Source: Hemileia vastatrix
Lineage: Eukaryota > Basidiomycota > Pucciniomycetes > Pucciniales > Zaghouaniaceae
Reading direction: 5' to 3'
NCBI GenBank assembly: GCA_030280995.1
Contig: JASXTE010000004.1
Location: 38,930,797 to 38,994,796 of the forward strand
DNA: 64,000 nucleotides
This document shows, piece by piece, positions 56,705-64,000 of this stretch (position 1 is its first letter; each line of letters opens with the position of its first letter). Under the pieces are notes generated by a model. That model was not told the DNA's origin. It made no database searches and worked only from the letters and a program-made list of their open reading frames with translations. A program made the position numbers and the translations under genes.

Positions 56705-56709
56705 CTACT

Positions 56710-57266
56710 CAATAACCATATGCCAAGCATTCAACATAATTGATAAAAAATACATGCAATGAAATCAATTAAATCCACCAAACTATATCTAATTAATAAT
56801 GGAATACTATTCATGTGATTAGTTCAAATTATGTTTTTAGTGTAAAAAACAAGAACATTTTTGAGAAAAAAGGAGATTCAAGTAGAAGATTTCAATATAA
56901 CAAGTTTCTTTGAAAGGGGAAAAACATGCTGTTGAAAATTTGGTTTATAAAGCCAAATAAAAAATGTGATATGGTCTTAGATTAATATCAAATTAATAGA
57001 GTTTCAAATCAATTTATCTTGAATCTATTCAGTTAATTTATTGCCACAAATATATATATTATCTTAACCAAAAAAAACATATAAAAGTCTAGGCTATCTT
57101 GTCTGTTCCCTCCACTAGCTTGTGCGTTCCTACCTGCCCTGCTGTTTGAATTCTAAAACCCATTCTTATATTCTTGTTCTTCATTAAAAGACTAAAACCT
57201 TTTCCTTTAACCCTAATTTCATAACTTCTTTATTCTATATTCTATATATTTTTAGTTTTATATAAG
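56710..57266 (+). promoter_or_regulatory. Intergenic region with a likely core promoter for the 57267 gene
   Basis: ATATAAAAG at 57079-57087 is a good TATA box about 180 bases before the ATG at 57267. The following sequence is pyrimidine-rich, as in fungal 5' leaders. No other feature is visible upstream; the rest is AT-rich. Confidence 0.45.
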
Positions 57267-59221
57267 ATGGGTGATTCATATGGTAATAACTGGAATGGTA
57301 ACTATCCTGGTCAAGGTTATAATCCCCAAATTTCATCGCTTGAAGCAAGTTTAGCTGAGCATGATAAAATCATTTATGAGATACCAGAGAGGGTTAATAA
57401 AATGGAGCTTCAACAAGAATCATTGAAGAGTGTAAATCAGAAACAAAAAATCAATACCAGCACACTGTTGAATAATCCAGCTTGTGCCAGAAATAAAAAA
57501 GAACCCATTTCTTCTACCTCAACTTCAGCTTTCAGTCCCCTTCTGACTTCAAAAAAATCTAAAACATCATCTAAAGCGCCAAATACTCCTGCCAAAAAGA
57601 GTACGTCAATTAAAGCTGAATCATTAGCCTCAATTTCAAAGAAGCACCCATTAAAAATGGTTACCAAAGAGTTTCCAGAAGGATTTGAAAAGAAAAACAT
57701 AAGTAATTTGTTTATATGCACAATTTCACCAGATTATTGACTCACCTTTATGTTTTGAAGAAAATGTTTCATTTTCATATTAGACTTTTGTGGGGCCTTT
57801 TGGAAACTTTCCCTGTTCCATCAGCCCCAATCCAAGCCAAACAAGTAGAGTTTATGCAAAGATTTTCATCAGTTGAACAAATCAAAAATACGACTGCAGA
57901 CAACAAAGCTCCTGAGATTTTTGGTCAAGAAGAAATTGAAGTTCTAAAAGGCATGAAAGAAGGTCATACAAAGTTAGGTTCTGGAATGGTTCATGCCTCC
58001 AAGTTCTTTCTGTTTTACATTTGCAGAACTCTTGCTAAACTTGGACTCCATCACTGGGCACCTGACTTTAGCAAGCAAAATGATTCACTCTACAATGAAG
58101 CATGTCAAATAAGTGCAATCATGACTTTCCATCAATCAGTCATTGGAAATCCTTATAAGTTCATGAATGTAAATAAAACTTACATCAACAACCTTGGGAT
58201 TATGCAACAGGCCTACAATCATTATGTGCACTATGTAATGGCTAAATGTTATGAAAGTGAGTGTAAATCTCAAGGAAAATTTGAGGAATATGAGGAAAGG
58301 AAAGTGATAAAAAAAGCTCTTCAAAGAGTAAGTAACTTTTATTTGAAACTGATAGAAAAAAATACTCATTTTTTACTTGATGATTCAGCTCTGTGATGCT
58401 CAATATAGGTTTGCTGTCAATAATAAGTTTCTGAAACGCTACCAGGAAATAATTTCCTGCCTTCAAGCTCATAGCAATGATTAGTATAATCCTAAAAAAG
58501 ACATCTATATTGTGAAAAATCTACCATACCATTCAAAATCTGCCAATATCTTTTTTTGCTGTTTGGATTCTGAAATGAAGATAGCTGATTTCAATGAAGG
58601 AAAACACCAACAACGCTATGTTTGTGTCCAAGAAAAGAATCCAAAGGAAACTTCCTTTCTAAAAGCACCTAAACAATTGCCACTCTACTTTTATGACTCT
58701 TCTTGGTACAATAGTCTGCTCCCAGCTCAAAAGATTAATTTAGCAACTTCAGATAAGATAGCATTTTTACCTGATCCACTGAAACCTATAAGAGGGAAGC
58801 AACATCTGGATGAAAAATTAAATGATAAAAAGTTTAAAAAAAATACTGGGTCAAGGTAACTTCCTCATACAATTTGGATCATGAGGAGATTAATGAAGAC
58901 TTTGAAGAGGTTGATAGTGAAAGTGAGGAAGGTAGTAATGGTGGTGAAAGTACTAGCATACATACATTCTCAGAGCGGAGTGAAGATGATTCTTCATATA
59001 GTGAAGAAGATTTGGATTGCTTTGAAAAGTGTTCAAGTGTCAATGATGTTGAAAAGAATCAAAGCAAGGGTAAAAAGAAAGCCAAAATCACCAATCAAGA
59101 CTGTTTTGAGGATAGTGATGAGGTGATGCAAGATGCAGTAAAAATAAAACAACAGGATATTAACTATGGTGTCAACCATGAAATATCTCCATATGTAGGA
59201 TTTATGCCTCAGTGGAAATAA
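57267..59221 (+). pseudogene. Decayed member of a rust-expanded hypothetical protein family
   Basis: Coding similarity continues through several frames: 57267-57700 (start MGDSYGNNWNGNYPGQGY, ending near FPEGFEKK), 57770-58390 (HIRLLWGLLE, AKLGLHHWAPDFSKQ, ACQISAIMTFHQ, YINNLGIMQQAYNHYVHYVM), 58395-58859 (FAVNNKFLKRYQEI, LPYHSKSANIFF, KQLPLYFYDSSWYN, DKIAFLPDPLKP) and 58874-59221 (acidic Glu/Ser/Asp tail). The order and spacing of these blocks match a family of hypothetical proteins that I recall as present in very many copies in Puccinia genomes. Its function is unknown. Frameshifts near 57700, 58390 and 58860 and a TAG near 58480 interrupt it. Frame changes might instead be small introns, though I see no convincing splice sites. 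Confidence 0.6.
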
Positions 59222-60000
59222 TAGAGACATGGTAACATAATAATCTTTAACTTTGGTATAAGTGATATAAAGTGATAATGAGGAGTAATTAAGATATTGA
59301 CATTTGAGTGGTTAAATATACATAAAAATTTATTATGAAATATATTTTCTATGCTCATGTTGAATTATCTGTATTGTTATAGTGAAACTGAGATATTGGA
59401 ATGATGATGATATACAACTAATAATGTAAGGAGAAACACAAAAAGAAATTCTGATTGAGATAATGAATGATATATTTGCTATTATGTTCCTTTAAATTTT
59501 AAAAATTATCAATAGTTTTATTTGAAGTTTGTAGTGGACGTTAATGAAAAATAAAACATGAAGATAGAATAAAAGAATATTTGACTGATGATACAATATA
59601 TCATAAGTAAATAATGGTTAGTTATTTGAGAATCCATAGTATTGTATTATCTGTATTGTTTGAATTGTGTGAATTTCAATTAAATGCATATATCTAGGGA
59701 TTGTTTAAGGGGGAGTAACATAGTCTATATATATCAAAAATTCAAGGTGAGATAAAATTTTATTGTTAACTTTGTAGAAAAAAGGGGCTCATTAAAGAAG
59801 CCAACAAGCTAAAAAAAAAGGGACAAATTAAGTGGCTATTGGTAAAAATCACCACAGACGTAGATTTAAAAAAAAATTTCAAATAAAAATTAAGAAAATA
59901 ACTAAAACCCAATCTAAGTGAGAAACCCCTTTGAAAAAAAAGCTAATAGTTTCAAAAATAAAAGGAGAAAATTGTAATCAAATGTTTGTTGGATTAATTG
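59222..60000. other. AT-rich sequence with a possible polypurine tract/LTR start
   Basis: TTTAAGGGGGAGTAACATAG at about 59706-59725 resembles the polypurine tract that precedes a copia or gypsy LTR. Downstream, GTTATAAAAGG at about 60388 could be an LTR promoter. No partner LTR was found. Otherwise I see nothing. Confidence 0.35.
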
Positions 60001-60315
60001 GCAAGGCAAGGAAGCAGGAAATAGGGGGTGAATACCTCTAAGGAGGCAAGGCAAGGAAGTGAGAAATTGGGAGTTGAATACCTCTAAAGAAGCAAGGAAA
60101 GGAAGCAAGAAAGAGGGGGTGAATACCTCTAAAGAGGCAAGGCAAGGAAGCGAGAAATAGGGGGTGAATACCTCTAAAGAGGCAAGGCAAGGAAGCGAGA
60201 AATAGGGGGTGAATACCTCTAAAGAGGCAAAGCAAGGAAGCAAGAAATAGGGAGGTGAATACCTCTAAAGAGGCAAGGCAAGGAAGCAAGAAATAGGGGG
60301 TGAATACCTCTAAAG
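60001..60315. repeat. Minisatellite, seven copies of a 45-bp unit
   Basis: Units start at 60001, 60046, 60092, 60137, 60182, 60227 and 60273. The unit starts GCAAGGCAAGGAAGC and contains GAATACCTCTAAAGAG. Five units are 45 bp (the last slightly short) and two are 46 bp. Units 4 and 5 are identical. The minus strand is open across most of it with Leu/Pro/Ser repeats, a consequence of the unit length, and no gene is implied. Confidence 0.92.
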
Positions 60316-60700
60316 TTTAGTTCTTTATTTTCTTGTGCACTGTACGCTTTTTCTTTTTTTTTGCCTTTAAGCCCCTAATCTGTTAGTTATAAAAGGCCAC
60401 ATCATTTCCACATAGTATTGTTATACAACTTGCAATCTATTATATAAATAAACCTTTACTCCCATCTACCATATATACAGAGAAATTTATTTTCTTGAAA
60501 ATATTCAATTATCTATCACTTATTATTATTTAGTAAGAATTCTGAGAAATATAGTTTAATTACCACCCACTTTTAAAATATTAATTTTGACTCTCAACTC
60601 ATATTTTAACAATATCAAACAATATAATGTGAATTTCCATGCCTTCACCAATCATTATGACTCTGATAATATATTGTATATCCATGCTGTTTTATCACCA
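60316..60700. other. AT-rich spacer, no gene
   Basis: It contains GTTATAAAAGGCC near 60388 and AATAAACC near 60447, which look like promoter and polyadenylation words, perhaps of an LTR remnant. No coding frame is supported. Confidence 0.4.
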
Positions 60701-63407
60701 TCAATCATCTAAATCGATTGACATTTCATCTTTCATTCCAATATCTGACCTGCCTGACATATATTTTAATAATGGGCTCAACAAAATTATTTTTCTTTTA
60801 ACCCCTAAAATAAATGGATCAAGAATGTGATAGGCCACAGGTCCTAAAATCATATTTTGACTTACAACTCTTTCCATGCCAGCCTCAGAAAAATCTCTTC
60901 GATATACCCCTAAAGATTTGAATATTTTGCTGACCTTTTTATTTTCTATCACATCTTTCAAAATTTTAATACAAACCAATGTACTTTCTACATCATCAAC
61001 AGATACCTTCACAATATTCAAAACCTTTGCAAATTCCTGCTCTTCATCTATATTAACTTCAAAATAGTTATTTGGCTTCTTCTTTGAAATGTAGCTTCCA
61101 TTTCTGAACTTCAAGTTGTGCAGTTCATGTTCCCATGGGCTCAGGTTTTGAGATCCTTCTGGGTGTGGCCACTGAATATATTGACATATTTCTGGATCTT
61201 CTAATTTAAAAAAGTTTAATACTTTATGGTAAAGCTCATTGGTTAGTTTTATTTTTAGACCAAAAGGTTTGTTTTCTTTCTTTTCATTGTTTACAATTTT
61301 TAGCAATTTCTGTCCCATTAGCCTTTGCAACTGACAAAATCGATTCATTATTGTATTGGCCATCTCGCCTTTTAAAGGAATGGAGAAATACTAAATATTA
61401 ATATTTGGTAAGTAGATGAAATTATGCTTACCTTTTTTTTTGTTGGTTTTTATTTTCTGAAGAGTGCCCACCAATCACTCCCCATAGAACTTGGAAATTT
61501 CAACAAGAGGTCCCCAACAACTAAATTGCAAAGGTAAGTGCCATGCATAATGTTGATTTGGTTGAAGGTTTAATCCCCTCAATAAAACTGCTGATTTTTT
61601 CATGTATTCACCATATTTTTTGCAAATTTTCTAGGTAAATTGGGTGATACTTCCTTTGAAGCAGAAATCTTTGTGCATTCAACTATAGCACAGAAATTCT
61701 GAATTTGGAGCTTCTCTTCTATAAGATGACCTTCTATATCAATACCATCTATTATTGTATCAAGCCAGGACAAAGGTAAATAAACTGAAAACAATGTCAT
61801 CCATTTGCTTGCTTTTAACTTTCCATTTTTTGCTGTTCCAACTACCTTTGGCAAAGTAACTATACCAGTGGGCAAAAAAAAATGACTTATTTCTAGAAGT
61901 ATTTTTTCTTGTTGGAGTTTACTGTAAGTTCCAATTGTTATTCTACTTGAATTGTTTTGATCACTCTCACTCATCTCTTCTTCACTAGCTGACCCAAATT
62001 CTTTAATAATATTTCCTCTTTTGATTCTAGATTTAAAGTCCCAACAATCTTGGAAGTGATGACACAGTATTTACTCATACCAGTTATGCAGTACGCCAAG
62101 AACAATCTAGCTAACTGGATCCCAGTAGTTGAGGCAATTCAGTTCAGACCACCTCACCCCAGTTTCTTGAACTGATTTCAACTGTCCTGTTAAGGTGCCT
62201 GCTTCTTTCCATTGATGTGAGTCAGAAAGTGTATTTTCACATGTCCTTTTTTTTCCTAGACTTATTTTTCTGATCTCTGACCTCTTTATACAGCATCAGG
62301 AGAAAAGTTGTGAAGAAGAATTAGAGGCAAAGCCCCCAACTTTATGCATTGCAACAATTTAACCAATTAGTGCAGCCAATCTAGCAGTTACAATTTGTCC
62401 ATGTGGAAACTGGTAAATTTTAATTCTAATCCTTCTATCCATTTCAAGAATTTTATCAACCAAAGGTTTCAGGATGTTACTAATTGTCACCATGTCTGGT
62501 TGATTAGGTGCCGGAATGATACCTGCAAGAAACGTATACTGACTCTTATCGTGCATTGAAGGAGGGAGGTTTAGACACTGCATTTCCATGACACCAATTG
62601 ATACCTGCTTTCCAGAAACTTTATTTCCAAATGGGTTATACCAATCAACAAACCAGGAAAAGACTAAGTGGAGATTATTCTTATTTTTAGCTGGTGTGTC
62701 ACTGATTATATTTTCATATGCCTTGGATTGAAGATAATCATAAACTGTCCCATCCATTGAGTCATGCATAGATTTTCCCACTTTTCAATTTCTATCTCAA
62801 CATCAGACAATCCAAGGAGCCAACTAAGCCAATTATTGAGATCTTGAGTAACAAAGCAGCTTTTAGGTTGAAATTGGAGGTAGTTTTCTGACACAAACTC
62901 AGAAGCTGAGTGTTTCTGGTATAATTGATTTAGAAAATGTTAAAAGGTTATGGCCACATCAGGTTTGCAAAATTATAGTTCAAATTCTGCCATTAATTGA
63001 TGAAAAGCTGCTTCTTATTTAGAATTTTAAAGGAGCTCTTTAGTATATGTCCTTGACCAGCATGCCACCTCATCTGTGAGGTAAGATTTTGAAAGCCCAA
63101 TTTTTGATTGCTTGTCTGGAAATTGATTACCATTTACAAGGAAATGGAGTTTTACCTGTCATGTGCACTGATCATCCCAGTGAAATTGCTTTCCCTTGAA
63201 GATGACTTGGATTGAAATCTTTGGGCCTTTGATAAGTGGGGCTAATGTGGCAGGCGGTACCTGTGCTTCAGCTTCAGTGGAATCTAAATCTTCCTCTTTA
63301 GGGCCATAATATGAAGGAATTTTCTCTGCTAAATGTTCTATAACTTGAGCACTCTTCTCTTGCATTGAAGTAAGGAGTTCTGCATTTGGTTGACTTAAGG
63401 GGTTCAT
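60701..63407 (-). pseudogene. Plavaka/CACTA-like (Tnp2-type) fungal transposase relic
   Basis: Pieces of one minus-strand gene are recognisable. 63407-63159 is an acidic N-terminal part. About 62894-62775 has LNNWLSWLLGLSDVE. 62781-62359 has FSWFVDWYNPFGNKVSGKQ, IGVMEMQCLNLPPSMHDKS and FLAGIIPAPNQPDMVTISN, the Tnp2 core, with a first acidic residue in FVDWYNPF. Just beyond the stop at 62359, HKVGGFASNSSSQLF follows in another stretch. 61974-61600 has GKLKASKWMTLFSVYLPLS, the typical late motif. 61363-60701 is the C-terminal region. Stops and frameshifts separate the pieces. Plavaka elements are CACTA-related DNA transposons common in basidiomycetes. I did not find terminal repeats. Confidence 0.75.
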
Positions 63408-64000
63408 GATTCTCCTTTAGTGCGCCAGTTATAAGATTGGAAAAAAGTTTATGACTTAAGCGTGAGGTCTATGGCTAGTACTTAGACAGGACTGACTTCT
63501 CTGAGGACAGAAGTGATACTAACTAAGACTGACTATGTTGGGACTACCAAAAGTGAAAGTTACGCCTATGGATACTAAGAAGTAACTGAATTACTATGTA
63601 AGTTTTCTGATGAGGAGAACCCCACAGAACATTCCCCATAAAACCTCCTTATGCAATATCTGTCTCTCACACCTATTACAGTTCATAGTAACCATAGGGC
63701 TCCTCCCATTCATCTCTCAACTTTGATCCTAACAATAACCAATGAGTAAAGTTTAGGTTTATTAAACCTTTTTGTAAGTTCCAATAATTTTCATCAAAAG
63801 ATACTGCTTCCATGAGCCAAGACATGGTAGTATCAGCATCAATTACATGAATTGGATTAGAGTCTCAAAATGTCAGTTGTTATGATACAGAACTAACAAA
63901 AGGATTTATGCTTGCACTTTCAACATTTGGTGTTGAAAGATATTGGAGTTGCTGTCATTGTGAATCAGATTTTATATTCTTCCAAAAAAAAGGAGAGGAG
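63408..64000. other. No gene seen
   Basis: The sequence immediately upstream of the transposase relic has no frame, repeat or domain that I can support. It may include the lost 5' end of that transposon. Confidence 0.5.

Noticed and set aside
60001..60315. Regular repeats resembling a CRISPR array
   Set aside because: The units are contiguous with no unique spacers, and the genome is eukaryotic; this is a minisatellite.
1..64000. tRNA, rRNA or other structured RNA genes
   Set aside because: I looked for tRNA arms and box sequences by eye. The only tRNA-like matches are the short primer-binding sites. A tRNA search program would be needed to exclude others.

Overview
The window looks like a transposon-rich, AT-rich stretch of a fungal nuclear genome. 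It is most likely from a basidiomycete rust (Pucciniales). The only clearly intact host gene is a multi-exon NUP98-NUP96 type nucleoporin with short introns and fungal-style CTAAC branch sites. A decayed copy of a hypothetical-protein family that I recall as highly expanded in Puccinia genomes, a Plavaka/CACTA-like transposase relic and a Tet-like oxygenase fragment point the same way. Species cannot be assigned from the window.

Layout. 1-1791: no recognisable gene, but a ~104-base fold-back. 1792-2653: a TIR element. 2716-14252: a minus-strand Ty1/copia element with very short LTRs and a perfect 5-bp target duplication; it is split by a nested minus-strand Ty3/gypsy chromovirus (5586-12426). 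14869-15584: the 3' part of a Tc1/mariner transposon. 15585-25390: a second, related gypsy chromovirus with ~1.1-1.3 kb LTRs; its right LTR carries a 448-bp TIR element.

25391-42381 is gene-poor. It holds a 195-bp MITE family (two copies), simple-sequence tracts, diverged tandem repeats of ~475 bp, a fragment of a Tet-like 2OG-Fe(II) oxygenase, a ~900-base GGT-rich block and a solo gypsy LTR. 42382-49016 (minus) is the nucleoporin gene: 11 exons, 1857 predicted residues, with FG repeats, GLEBS, the HF/T autoproteolysis site and a Nup96/Nup145C-like C-terminal half.

50309-56704 is a second minus-strand copia element. Its ~120-bp LTRs are ~96% identical, and gag, protease and pol lie in one frame separated by two stops; gag is broken by a ~1.2 kb insert. 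57267-59221 (plus) is the frameshifted rust-family gene. 60001-60315 is a 45-bp minisatellite. 60701-63407 (minus) is the Plavaka-like relic. The final 0.6 kb shows nothing.

The retroelements share a common layout: gag with a zinc knuckle, then protease, integrase, RT and RNase H in copia order, or protease, RT, RNase H and integrase with a chromodomain in gypsy order. Nearly all are mutated. The nesting gives a relative order of insertions. Both copia elements have a primer-binding site matching the anticodon region of initiator-Met tRNA, which suggests half-tRNA priming as described for Drosophila copia.
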